DNA from: Bernardetiaceae bacterium
GTDB lineage: Bacteria > Bacteroidota > Bacteroidia > Cytophagales > Thermoflexibacteraceae
Length of the DNA stretch: 32,563 bases
Reading direction: 5' to 3'
Assembly (NCBI GenBank): GCA_025454895.1
Contig: JALONO010000024.1
Location: 1 to 32,563, forward strand
Shown: in pieces, positions 7,360-15,665 of the stretch
Numbering within the stretch: the first letter of the stretch is position 1
How the letters are laid out: each line of letters opens with the position of its first letter
The notes under the pieces: generated by a model
The model's input: only the letters and a program-made list of their open reading frames with translations
The model's database searches: none
Told to the model about the DNA's origin: nothing
Made by a program: the position numbers and the translations under genes

Positions 7360-10300
7360 ATGAAACTACGCTACTCGTTTGGGTTATGGTGCCTTGCCAT
7401 GATGGGCCATTGGCTGGCTGGCCACGCCCAAGCCCCGGCCAAAGCCGTACCGGTGCCCCTGCGGCCCAACCTGATGTTTAGGAAAATAAACGACGACCAA
7501 GGGCTTACTCAACTAACCGTGCGCACCATTTTGCAAGACGACAAGGGCTTCATGTGGTTCGGCACGAGCGATGGCCTCAATAAGTTCAACGGGCGGCGGG
7601 TGATCAAAGTCTATCGGGCCGGGCCGGAGCCGGGCGGGCTGTCGCATGGGCGTATCCGCACCCTGTTCCAGGACCACGCCGGTTACCTTTGGATCGGCAC
7701 GCAGGAGGGCCTGGACCGCCTGGACCCCCGCACCGAGCAAGTGGAGCACTTTACCGCCCAAATCAGGCCCAAGGGCCAACCGCCCGGTACCTCGCTGCCC
7801 ATTGTGAGCCTGGCCGAAGACCGCGCCCACAACCTTTGGGTGGGCACTTTTGGGCAAGGGATGATCAAAATCGACTCCGCCCGGCGGCAAGCCCACCATT
7901 TTCGTTACCAGCCCCGCCAACCGGGCACTTTGCCCAACGACACCGTTTTTGCCCTCTTGCCCCTGGCCAACGGCCAACTTTGGGTGGGCATGGGCGGGGG
8001 CGGGATCGCCCGCTATTCGCCTACCGATCAAATCTTCACCCCTTTCCCGATCCAGCCAAATGGGCTGTCTAACCCGCTGGTTACCTCGCTCGCCCTCCGG
8101 CCCGACGGCCAGCTTTGGGTGGCCACTTACACGGGCGGGCTTAACTTGTTCAACCCGGCTACGGGGCGGGCCACGGTGTTCCGGCACGACCCCACCGACC
8201 CGACTTCGTTGGCCTCCAACCGGGTGGAGTTTGTGCACCAAGCGCGCGATGGGCGCACCTGGGTGTGTACCAACGCGGGCCTGCACCTGCTTTACACCAC
8301 CCCCCAGGGCCAGGTGAGGTTCCACCGGTTTGCTTACAGCCCCGCCGACCGCAACAGCCTCGGCAACGACGAAACCTTTACCCTAGCCGAAGACCGGACC
8401 GGCGGCATTTGGGTGGGCACCATCAACGGCGGGGTGAACCATTGCCACCCCCGCACCCTGCAATTTGCCCGGTACTATGCCGGGGCCGACGGCCTGAGTT
8501 ACGACGTGATCCGCTGTGTGTACGAAGACCGCGACCGCAACCTGTGGGTGGGCACCACCAAGGGCGGGCTTAACCTGGCCAACCCGGCCCAGCGGGAAGC
8601 GGGCCGGTTCCAGCACTACCGCCACTGGCCCATGGATGCCCGCAGCCTCAGCTCCGACGAAGTGTACGAAGTTTACCAAGACCGCCAGGGCCACGTTTGG
8701 GTGGGCACGCAGTCGCATGGCCTTAACCGGTTTGTGCCGCCCGCCCAGCCCGGCCAGCCGGGTTCCTTTGAGCGCATCGACCTGGCCCAGGGCCGCCTTA
8801 ATTTGGCCGCTGCCAACTCGGTGCGGGCCATCCACCAGGACTCGCTCGGGAATTTGTGGATCGGGACGCTGTCCGGGCTGGTGAAGCTGAGCTGGCAAGC
8901 TCCGGGGCGTTATACCCTCGATTTCGAGAACGAACTGAACCGCCGTGTGCTGGCCCCGGCTCAGATCGCCGACGGCCCCGGCGGCTTGTTGGTCATTGCC
9001 CTTACCAACAGCGGGCTGGTGCTGTTTGACCCGGCCAAGGGGACGATCAAACGCCATTTTGAGAAAAGCCCGCCCAACGGACTGCCCGAGAACACCCTGC
9101 GCGGCCTCTACCTGCAAAGCGACAGCGTGGTATGGGTCGGCACTGCCGGGGGCGGGCTGAGCCGCCTGCACCTGGCCACAGGGCGGGCCACCACCTACAC
9201 CACCCACCACGGCTTGCCCAGTAACGTTATTTACAGCTTACAAGCCGATGCCCAAGGCTTCCTTTGGCTGGCTACTAATTACGGACTGGCCAAATTTGAC
9301 CCCGCCAGCGGCAAAACCTTGCTCACTTATGGGGAAACCGACGGCCTGCAAAGCCGCGAGTTTAACACCAATGCCTATTGCCGCACCCGCGACGGACAAT
9401 TGTTTTTTGGCGGGGTGCGAGGCCTCAATAGTTTCTATCCCAGCCAGTTAACCCCCCCGCTGGCTCAGGCGTTGCCAGCCCCAGTGATCAGCAATTTTAC
9501 GTACAACAACCGCCCTTTTCAGCTCAATCCAGGTAGCCGAGTGCTCAAGCAGAACATCGCGTACGCCTCGGGGCTGTTTTTGCCGCATGATAGCACCATC
9601 ATCAACTTCGAGTTCTTTTTGCCCGATTATAACCAAGTGCACAACCAGCAGTTCGCGTACCGCCTGCGCGGCCTCACCGACCAATGGACCCAAACCGAGG
9701 TGGGTGCCCCCATCGCGGCCTTCTCTAACCTGGCCCCCGGCCGCTACGAACTGGAAGTAAGGGGGCTAAGCGCGCAGGGAACGCCCAGCGGGCAGGTTAC
9801 TCAACTGGCTATTGAAGTAGAGACCCCATTTTGGCGTAGCCTGTGGTTTTTCGGGCTGCTGGTGGTATCTTTTGTAAGCAGCTTACTTTTTGGGATCCGG
9901 TTTTGGGTGCGGTCGAGGCAGCGAAGGTTCGAGGCCCAAAAATTGGCCCTGGCCCAGCAAGTACATGAGCGCACGGAGGAGTTGCAAATCTCCAACCAAC
10001 AACTGGCCAGCGAAAAAATGCTGGTAGAGCAAGTTACCTCCGAACTGCGGCTGCTGACCCAGGTGGGGCGTAAAATCACCAGTTCGTTGGCTTTGCAAGA
10101 CATTTTGCCCGAGGCCCACGCCAGTATCAAGCAATTTATGAGTGCCGACTCGATGGCCATCGGCGTGTACAACCCCGAGCTGCGCGTGCTCGACTTCTAC
10201 GGCCAAAATACCGACAACCAACCTCTGCCCGCCTTGAGTTTGGACCGGAAAGACCTGCTGTCGGTGCGGTGTTTCCTCAACAAAGAAGAAATCGTAATCC

Positions 10301-11391
10301 TCGATTACGAAAACGAATACAAACAATATTTCGAACAGCTGCCCCCGCCCCAGGTGGGCAACCAGTTTTCGCAATCGATCGTGTATTTGCCGCTACTGGT
10401 GGCCCACAGCCCCCAACCCCTGGGCGTAATGACGGTGCAGAGCTTCCAAAAAGATGCCTACACACCCAACAACCTGGAAATACTCCGCAACCTGGCCGCC
10501 TATACCTCGGTGGCGTTGGAAAACTCGCTGGCTTACCGCGAACTAGGCAATAAAAACCAAGCCCTGCTCACCACCCAAAACCAACTCATCGCGGCCGAGA
10601 AAATGGCCAGCCTGGGCCGCCTTTCGGCAGGCATTGCCCACGAGATCAACAACCCCGTCAATTACATCAAGAGCGGCAGTAGCTCGCTCGAGAAAAACCT
10701 GGACGTTTTGCTGGCCATCATCGCCAAGTACGACGAACTGGACGTGGTGCGCTACAACGGCCACCTGCGCGACAACGTGGTGCGGGTGATCGAGGAGGTG
10801 CAATCACTCAAAAACCAGTATCTTTATCAAGCCCTTGTAAGCGAAACCCGAGTGCTTATTCAGGATATTAACCAAGGCTCGGGGCGGATAGGCGAAACAG
10901 TCCGCTCCATGCTGGACTCCTCCCACCACAACCAAACCGGGCTTACCCGGGACAACGTCAACCGCCGGTTGGATGTGGTGCTGCGCATCCTCAAGTATAA
11001 AATCGACCAGGGAGCGGTAGAAGTAGTGCGCCAGCTAGACCCCACCCTGCCCCCGGTGGTGTCGAACCATTTCAAGCTCCACGGCGTGTTCACCAACATC
11101 ATCGATAACGCCCTCTACGCGCTCAACGGCCAGGGCATCCTTACCATTACCACCAAAGAGTTGGAGAATGAAATTTTTATCTCCATCAAAGACAACGGCC
11201 CCGGCATGACCGACGAAGTGAAAGCCAAAGTATTCGAGCCGTTTTTTACGACTAAGGAAGTGGGCAAGGGCACGGGTTTGGGCCTGGCCTTGTCTTTCAA
11301 CATCATCCAGGAACTGGGCGGGCAAATAAATGTGAGCTCCGAAGTTGGAAAAGGCGCGGAATTTGTGATAACTTTACCTAAGCAAGTTTAA
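7360..11391 (+). CDS. Periplasmic two-propeller sensor histidine kinase with GAF domain
   Basis: From the ATG at 7360 (1343 residues) the order is: signal peptide (1 to about 24, ending GHAQA); about 14 beta-propeller repeats of the W(V/I)GT..GL type (about 60-720, enough for two seven-bladed propellers); a Y_Y_Y domain (about 759-807); a membrane helix (825-849); a coiled coil; a GAF domain (about 897-1060); a HisKA helix with phospho-acceptor H1094 in AHEINNP; and an ATPase with N1246/N1250, D1278 (DNGPG) and GKGTGLGLALS. The periplasmic layout is that of Bacteroides hybrid polysaccharide sensors, but the usual fused receiver and AraC domains are absent. The GAF and the HEINNP-type kinase suggest signalling to separate partners, plausibly the next two genes. 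An in-frame extension upstream overlaps dapF and precedes the signal peptide, so it was not used. The ligand is unknown. Confidence 0.92.
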   Translation: MKLRYSFGLWCLAMMGHWLAGHAQAPAKAVPVPLRPNLMFRKINDDQGLTQLTVRTILQDDKGFMWFGTSDGLNKFNGRRVIKVYRAGPEPGGLSHGRIRTLFQDHAGYLWIGTQEGLDRLDPRTEQVEHFTAQIRPKGQPPGTSLPIVSLAEDRAHNLWVGTFGQGMIKIDSARRQAHHFRYQPRQPGTLPNDTVFALLPLANGQLWVGMGGGGIARYSPTDQIFTPFPIQPNGLSNPLVTSLALRPDGQLWVATYTGGLNLFNPATGRATVFRHDPTDPTSLASNRVEFVHQARDGRTWVCTNAGLHLLYTTPQGQVRFHRFAYSPADRNSLGNDETFTLAEDRTGGIWVGTINGGVNHCHPRTLQFARYYAGADGLSYDVIRCVYEDRDRNLWVGTTKGGLNLANPAQREAGRFQHYRHWPMDARSLSSDEVYEVYQDRQGHVWVGTQSHGLNRFVPPAQPGQPGSFERIDLAQGRLNLAAANSVRAIHQDSLGNLWIGTLSGLVKLSWQAPGRYTLDFENELNRRVLAPAQIADGPGGLLVIALTNSGLVLFDPAKGTIKRHFEKSPPNGLPENTLRGLYLQSDSVVWVGTAGGGLSRLHLATGRATTYTTHHGLPSNVIYSLQADAQGFLWLATNYGLAKFDPASGKTLLTYGETDGLQSREFNTNAYCRTRDGQLFFGGVRGLNSFYPSQLTPPLAQALPAPVISNFTYNNRPFQLNPGSRVLKQNIAYASGLFLPHDSTIINFEFFLPDYNQVHNQQFAYRLRGLTDQWTQTEVGAPIAAFSNLAPGRYELEVRGLSAQGTPSGQVTQLAIEVETPFWRSLWFFGLLVVSFVSSLLFGIRFWVRSRQRRFEAQKLALAQQVHERTEELQISNQQLASEKMLVEQVTSELRLLTQVGRKITSSLALQDILPEAHASIKQFMSADSMAIGVYNPELRVLDFYGQNTDNQPLPALSLDRKDLLSVRCFLNKEEIVILDYENEYKQYFEQLPPPQVGNQFSQSIVYLPLLVAHSPQPLGVMTVQSFQKDAYTPNNLEILRNLAAYTSVALENSLAYRELGNKNQALLTTQNQLIAAEKMASLGRLSAGIAHEINNPVNYIKSGSSSLEKNLDVLLAIIAKYDELDVVRYNGHLRDNVVRVIEEVQSLKNQYLYQALVSETRVLIQDINQGSGRIGETVRSMLDSSHHNQTGLTRDNVNRRLDVVLRILKYKIDQGAVEVVRQLDPTLPPVVSNHFKLHGVFTNIIDNALYALNGQGILTITTKELENEIFISIKDNGPGMTDEVKAKVFEPFFTTKEVGKGTGLGLALSFNIIQELGGQINVSSEVGKGAEFVITLPKQV

Positions 11392-11411
11392 TTAAGATAA
11401 CCTACTTTTTC

Positions 11412-12611
11412 ATGCAACCCGAACGTAGCAATATATTGTACGTTGACGACGAGCAGGGCAACCTAAACGCCTTCCGGGCCACTTACAAGTGGGACTACCA
11501 AGTCCATATTGCCAAATCGGGCGCCGAGGGGCTGGAAATATTGGCCCAGCACCCCATCCAACTGGTCATCAGCGACCAGAACATGCCCCAAATGAACGGC
11601 ATTGCTTTCCTCAAAAAAGTAACCGAACGCTATCCTGACGTAATAAAAATCCTCCTCACCGCCTACGGCGACAAGGAAGTGGTGATCGCCGCCATTAACG
11701 AGTGCGGCATTTTCCATTACTTAGACAAGCCGTGGGACGAAACCGAGCTTCAACTGGTGGTCAACCGGGGGCTCGAGGCCTTCAAGCTCAAGCGGCGCAA
11801 CCAAGAACTGATCCAAGAACTGGAACAGCGCGTGCGGGAGCGCACCGCCGAGTTGCAAAACCGCAACGAGGAAATTGAGCTGATGAACGACACGCTGGTA
11901 ACCCACAACCAACAACTCAACGAACTGATCCGGGAAAAAAACGGCATCATCGGCGTGGTAGCCCACGATTTGCAGGCCCCCCTGCGCCGCATCGGCGGCC
12001 TGGCCGAACTGATCAAAATGACCCCCATGCCCCCGCAAGAACAGCAGTATTTTCAGTTGCTGATCAAAGAAGTGGAGGAAGGTAAGCGCTTGGTAAGCAA
12101 CATCTTGTTTGCCGAGCGCATGGAAGAAGGCCGCGAAGCCAGCCCCTTGGAAGCAATGGACATTAGGCCCCTGGCCCCGGCCGTGGTGCAAAAGTACGAG
12201 GCCCAGGCCGCCAAAAAGGGCATTCACCTCACCACCGAAACGGCCGCCCAACCCCTGGTGGTACTGGCCAACGCCGACTTTGTGAGCCGGGTGCTGGACA
12301 ACCTGGTATCCAACGCGGTCAAATTCTCGCCCGAAAACCGCGACAGCCAAGTATTTGTGCGCCTAGCCCGCGAAAATGGCCACGTGAAAATCCAAGTGCA
12401 AGACCAAGGTCCCGGTTTTAGCCCGGAAGACAAAGAGAAAATGTTCAAGCGGTTCCAGAAACTGAGCGCCGCCCCCACCGGCGGCGAGTCGTCCACCGGG
12501 TTGGGGCTTTCCATTATCAAGGCCCTGGTGGAGAAGATGGACGGCCGGGTGTCGGTAGAAAGCCAAGTGAACCAAGGGGCCACTTTTACCGTGCTGCTAC
12601 CAGCCATCTAA
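11412..12611 (+). CDS. Response regulator-histidine kinase fusion (REC-coiled coil-HisKA-HATPase)
   Basis: This 399-residue cytoplasmic protein has no membrane segment. A receiver domain (about 6-122) has the acidic pair D12-D13, phospho-acceptor D55 in VISDQNMP, T83 and K106 in LDKPW. A coiled coil (about 123-175) follows, then a HisKA helix with H185 in VAHDLQAPL and a HATPase domain (about 280-397) with N-box NLVSNAVKFSP, QDQGPGF and STGLGLSI motifs. It starts 20 bp after the preceding kinase gene and is almost certainly cotranscribed. Inference: phosphate arriving at D55, probably from the upstream kinase, tunes this protein's own kinase or phosphatase activity toward another receiver, such as the regulator at 12778. 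REC-kinase fusions of this type are common in Bacteroidota and cyanobacteria. Confidence 0.9.
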   Translation: MQPERSNILYVDDEQGNLNAFRATYKWDYQVHIAKSGAEGLEILAQHPIQLVISDQNMPQMNGIAFLKKVTERYPDVIKILLTAYGDKEVVIAAINECGIFHYLDKPWDETELQLVVNRGLEAFKLKRRNQELIQELEQRVRERTAELQNRNEEIELMNDTLVTHNQQLNELIREKNGIIGVVAHDLQAPLRRIGGLAELIKMTPMPPQEQQYFQLLIKEVEEGKRLVSNILFAERMEEGREASPLEAMDIRPLAPAVVQKYEAQAAKKGIHLTTETAAQPLVVLANADFVSRVLDNLVSNAVKFSPENRDSQVFVRLARENGHVKIQVQDQGPGFSPEDKEKMFKRFQKLSAAPTGGESSTGLGLSIIKALVEKMDGRVSVESQVNQGATFTVLLPAI

Positions 12612-12619
12612 CCTCTCGA

Positions 12620-12653
12620 AAACGCACACGGGTGTCCGAAAATGGACGTTTTT
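12620..12653 (+). terminator. Possible weak terminator after the REC-kinase gene
   Basis: GTCC (12634-12637) and GGAC (12644-12647) form a short stem followed by GTTTTT. Flanking AAAACG and CGTTTT can extend the pairing. The stem is weak, so partial read-through into the NtrC-type gene is plausible. Confidence 0.35.
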
Positions 12654-12741
12654 AGCTGACCGAAACAGCACATCCTCATCCTATAAATTACTGATTTTAA
12701 AGTAATTACTAATGGCTTCTCGTCGCGGCACAAGGTTTGGA

Positions 12742-12749
12742 TACTTTTG
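12742..12749 (+). promoter_or_regulatory. -7 box upstream of the NtrC-type regulator
   Basis: TACTTTTG matches the Bacteroidota -7 consensus TAnnTTTG exactly and lies 28 bases before the ATG at 12778. No clear TTTG -33 element is present at 19-21 bases. A sigma-54 reading was considered, but the GG-to-GC spacing does not fit. Confidence 0.4.
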
Positions 12750-12777
12750 CACGTAAACCTACACCCTGCCGCTCAAC

Positions 12778-14172
12778 ATGACCACCGCTAAAACCGGCAA
12801 AGTCCTCATCGTGGACGACAACGAGGACTTGCTCAAAGCCGCCAAACTTTTTTTAAAACGTCATTTTTTACAGGTCGATACCGAAGCCAACCCCAACGCC
12901 TTGCCTAACTTGCTCAACAACGAGCAGTACGACGTGATTTTGTTGGATATGAACTTCACCAAAGACGTGAGCAGCGGCAGCGAAGGTTTTTTTTGGTTGG
13001 ACCGGATCCTGCAAATCGACCCCTCCGCCGTGGTGGTGCTCATTACCGCCTATGGCGATATTAACCTGGCCGTGCGGGCCATCAAAGAAGGCGCGGCCGA
13101 CTTTGTGGTAAAGCCCTGGGAAAACGAAAAGCTGCTGGCCACCTTATGGTCGGCCATGAACCTACGGGCCTCGCGCGAGGAGGCCAGCCAACTGCGCTCG
13201 CAGCAAAAACTCATCAGTGCCGACCTGGACCAGCGTTTCAGCGACATTATTGGCCAAAGCCACGTTATGCAGCGGGTGTTCGAAACCATCGAGCACGTGG
13301 CCAAAACCGATGCCAACGTGCTCATTTTGGGCGAAAACGGCACCGGCAAGGAAGTGATTGCCCGGGCCATTCACCGGCGGTCGTTGCGGGCCAGCAATGT
13401 GTTCATCTCGGTGGACCTGGGCGCGGTAACCGAGACCCTGTTCGAGAGTGAGATGTTCGGGCACGTGCGCGGGGCCTTTACCGATGCCAAGGAAGACCGG
13501 GCCGGCCGCTTTGAAGTGGCCAACGGCGGCACCGTGTTCTTGGACGAGATCGGCAACATTGCCATGCCCCTGCAAGCCAAGTTACTTACCGTGCTGCAAA
13601 ACCGCGAGGTGCGCCGGGTGGGCAGCAACAAGGTAAAACCGATCGACGTGCGCCTCATTTGCGCCACCAACATGCCCCTGTACGAAATGGTGAAACAGGG
13701 CCGGTTTAGGCAAGACTTGCTGTACCGGGTAAACACCATTGAGCTGCACCTGCCCCCTCTGCGCGAGCGCGGCGACGACATTGAGCTACTTGCCCGCCAT
13801 TACCTGGAGCACTACGCCAAAAAGTACAACAAAAACATCCACAGCATTAGCCCAGCGGCGCACAAAAAAATGCGCAACTACCACTGGCCGGGCAATGTGC
13901 GTGAGCTTCAGCACGCCCTGGAGCGGGCGGTGATCATGAGCAGCAAGGGCGTGCTGCAACCCGAAGACCTATTTTTTGCCCTGCCCGGCAGCCCCGGCAA
14001 CGCCAAACCCGATGAGAGCGTGGTACTGGAGCAAATGCAATTAGAGGAAGTGGAGAAAATCTTGATCAAGAAGGTATTGAAAAAATACAACGGAAACATT
14101 ACCCAGGCCGCCACGGAGCTGGGCCTCACCCGGTCGTCGTTATACCGCCGGTTGGAGAAATACGGATTGTAA
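12778..14172 (+). CDS. NtrC-family sigma-54-dependent response regulator
   Basis: This 464-residue activator has a receiver domain (about 8-125; D57 phospho-acceptor, K111 in VVKPW), a sigma-54-interacting AAA+ domain (about 160-395) and a Fis-type helix-turn-helix at the C-terminus (about 420-464, ITQAATELGLTRSSLYRRL). Walker A is GENGTGKE (185-192) and Walker B is TVFLDEIG. The sigma-54 contact loop reads GAFTDA (232-237) instead of GAFTGA, a variant I recall as frequent in Bacteroidota homologues, so probably functional. When phosphorylated it should assemble into a ring and open sigma-54 promoters; its targets are not visible here. It follows the two kinase genes by 166 bp and has its own -7 box, so it may be expressed both with and apart from them. 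It is the likely output of the three-gene signalling block. Confidence 0.94.
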   Translation: MTTAKTGKVLIVDDNEDLLKAAKLFLKRHFLQVDTEANPNALPNLLNNEQYDVILLDMNFTKDVSSGSEGFFWLDRILQIDPSAVVVLITAYGDINLAVRAIKEGAADFVVKPWENEKLLATLWSAMNLRASREEASQLRSQQKLISADLDQRFSDIIGQSHVMQRVFETIEHVAKTDANVLILGENGTGKEVIARAIHRRSLRASNVFISVDLGAVTETLFESEMFGHVRGAFTDAKEDRAGRFEVANGGTVFLDEIGNIAMPLQAKLLTVLQNREVRRVGSNKVKPIDVRLICATNMPLYEMVKQGRFRQDLLYRVNTIELHLPPLRERGDDIELLARHYLEHYAKKYNKNIHSISPAAHKKMRNYHWPGNVRELQHALERAVIMSSKGVLQPEDLFFALPGSPGNAKPDESVVLEQMQLEEVEKILIKKVLKKYNGNITQAATELGLTRSSLYRRLEKYGL

Positions 14173-14291
14173 ATGGAGGAGTTCTGCGTTTGCGGGTTGG
14201 TTGTGAGTTATTTCCTAGAGATGTTTCTGCCTAAATTAAACTTTTCCACTCCTAAACTGTCTTATCGGGGTAATCTAAAAAACTCCAAAAG

Positions 14292-15278
14292 ATGATGAGA
14301 GTTTTCTTTTTTCTGGCAGTACTAGGGATGGTTAGTTGTAAAAAAGGTAACATCGATGCCACTTCAACAAACCCGGCAGTCATCCCATATCAAGAAGGAT
14401 TGACTATAAATTTTATTACTGTAAATACCATTAATAGAAAGTACTTGGTTTACAGACCTGTCGGAATGACCAATGTAAACGCTGTTGTTACCGTTCTCCA
14501 CGGGGGCGGTGGGCTTGGGCTTGATGTTGCACAATTAGGAACACACCCACTTTCTGTTTTTAGAACTAACGCAGACAAGGAAAAATTCTTAGTCGTATAT
14601 CCCGAGGGTTCGTCTGATAGTCAAGGAAATCCTGGCTGGAATGACTGCAGAAGTGATGATATTGCCGGGAGCAAAGGCGATGATATTACTTTCTTGAAAC
14701 AATTAAATGCAAAATTGGCCTCAGAACTTAGTATCAATGCAAGTAAAATGTTTTTAACAGGAACAAGCAACGGTGCCTTAATGACGTATTCTTATGCTTT
14801 TCACTTTCCAGAAACAATAAAAGCCATTGCTGTATCAAGTGGAAATCTACCTGAATTTCCTGAAAGTGGAATGTGTACAAATAGTTCTGCCCTTCCTGTT
14901 CCCATTATGTTAACTTATGGTACTAGCGACCCTGCTATGCCTCCAAACGGTGGATGTGTTGCCAATTTAGGTGGAGCTTGCAATCGCGGAAAAGTAATTT
15001 CACAAACCGCAACCATTAACTATTGGCTGCAAAGGAATGGCCTACAAAGCGTAAACCCTACCATTACAACACTTGACATAAATACAACTGACGCAGGGAA
15101 CGCAGAAAAAAGAGTTTACAATGGGTCGCAACCATTAGTATGTTTTGTATTGAATAATGCCGGGCATGCCGTTCCTAGTAAAACAGTGTACACTAGCTCG
15201 TCGCCTGCAAGTGGTGTTCAAAATAGAGATATTGAATACGCCGAAGAAGTCTGGAACTTTTTTAAATCATTAAAATAA
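14292..15278 (+). CDS. Lipoprotein esterase of the PHB depolymerase/feruloyl esterase (LpqC-like) family, probably acquired
   Basis: This 328-residue protein starts with a lipoprotein signal (MMRVFFFLAVLGMVSC, lipobox Cys at residue 16, then KKG), so it should be anchored in an envelope membrane. The alpha/beta-hydrolase core carries a likely triad: S159 in the nucleophile elbow GTSNG, D213 in TYGTSDP and H292 in NAGHAVP. The oxyanion region is VLHGGGG (69-75). WNDCR and further cysteines are consistent with secreted members of the esterase_phb family, which cleave polyhydroxybutyrate or feruloyl/acetyl esters; the substrate here is open. Its base composition and codon use are visibly AT-richer than every neighbouring gene (AAA, ATT and TTA common). 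A MITE-like element begins 3 bp after its stop, so recent horizontal acquisition is likely. Either ATG at 14292 or 14295 could be the start. Confidence 0.85.
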   Translation: MMRVFFFLAVLGMVSCKKGNIDATSTNPAVIPYQEGLTINFITVNTINRKYLVYRPVGMTNVNAVVTVLHGGGGLGLDVAQLGTHPLSVFRTNADKEKFLVVYPEGSSDSQGNPGWNDCRSDDIAGSKGDDITFLKQLNAKLASELSINASKMFLTGTSNGALMTYSYAFHFPETIKAIAVSSGNLPEFPESGMCTNSSALPVPIMLTYGTSDPAMPPNGGCVANLGGACNRGKVISQTATINYWLQRNGLQSVNPTITTLDINTTDAGNAEKRVYNGSQPLVCFVLNNAGHAVPSKTVYTSSSPASGVQNRDIEYAEEVWNFFKSLK

Positions 15279-15281
15279 AAC

Positions 15282-15464
15282 TAGACCTCTTGCGCATTAC
15301 CCGTACTCAGGTTGTAATTGCGTCCCCTCCCCGCCGGGCGACCAAAAGCGAATGAGCTTTTGGGGCGAGCTAGTTCGGCTGACCAGGGTGGGGCCAAAAA
15401 GAGCGGATTTTAAACGAAAATTCGGACTTTCACCCAGTCTAATATCTAATCTGCAAGAGGTCTA
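15282..15464. mobile_element. MITE-like non-autonomous element with terminal inverted repeats
   Basis: TAGACCTCTTGCGCATTA (15282-15299) is repeated inverted as TAATCTGCAAGAGGTCTA (15447-15464), 16 of 18 positions paired. The inner 179 bp is flanked by TA at both ends, which could be a target duplication as made by IS630/Tc1-type and some IS5-type transposases. No transposase frame is present. The left end lies 3 bp after the esterase stop codon and the right end almost touches repeat copy B. As RNA the ends would also form a long hairpin, so a terminator-like role for the esterase is an alternative. Confidence 0.6.
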
Positions 15465-15466
15465 CT

Positions 15467-15570
15467 TATACCAAAATCAAATAGAGATTGTGTATTTCTT
15501 ATCTTATAAGTGATTGACTATCAAGTGGAGCAATCATTTAATCACGCAATCATTTAGTCATTTTAGTATT
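15467..15570 (-). repeat. Dispersed ~105-bp intergenic repeat, copy B (reverse)
   Basis: Read on the minus strand it begins TAATACTAAAATGACT, contains all four 8-bp units (ATGACTaa, ATGATTgc, GTGATTaa, ATGATTgc) and ends ATTTGATTTTGGTATA. It is one of the two best-preserved copies, with the one at 28216. It lies between the convergent esterase and carboxyltransferase genes. Confidence 0.85.
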
Positions 15571-15605
15571 ACTGGATCCGGTTCGCCCCGGCCCTAAAAA
15601 AAGCC

Positions 15606-15641
15606 AAAAAAACGCTCCGCCGGGCATCGCCAAGCGGAGCG
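15606..15641 (-). terminator. Rho-independent terminator of the acyl-CoA carboxyltransferase gene
   Basis: On the minus strand a perfect 8-bp stem CGCTCCGC / GCGGAGCG (15641-15634 and 15620-15613) with a 13-base loop is followed directly by seven T. It lies 25 bp past the stop codon. Confidence 0.85.
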
Positions 15642-15665
15642 CGGTAGGCTAGCGGCCCATGTATT

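Noticed and set aside
12735-12752. Possible sigma-54 promoter (TTTGG...TTTTGCA) before the NtrC-type gene
   Set aside because: The GG and GC elements are 8 rather than 10 bases apart; the site fits a Bacteroidota -7 box better.
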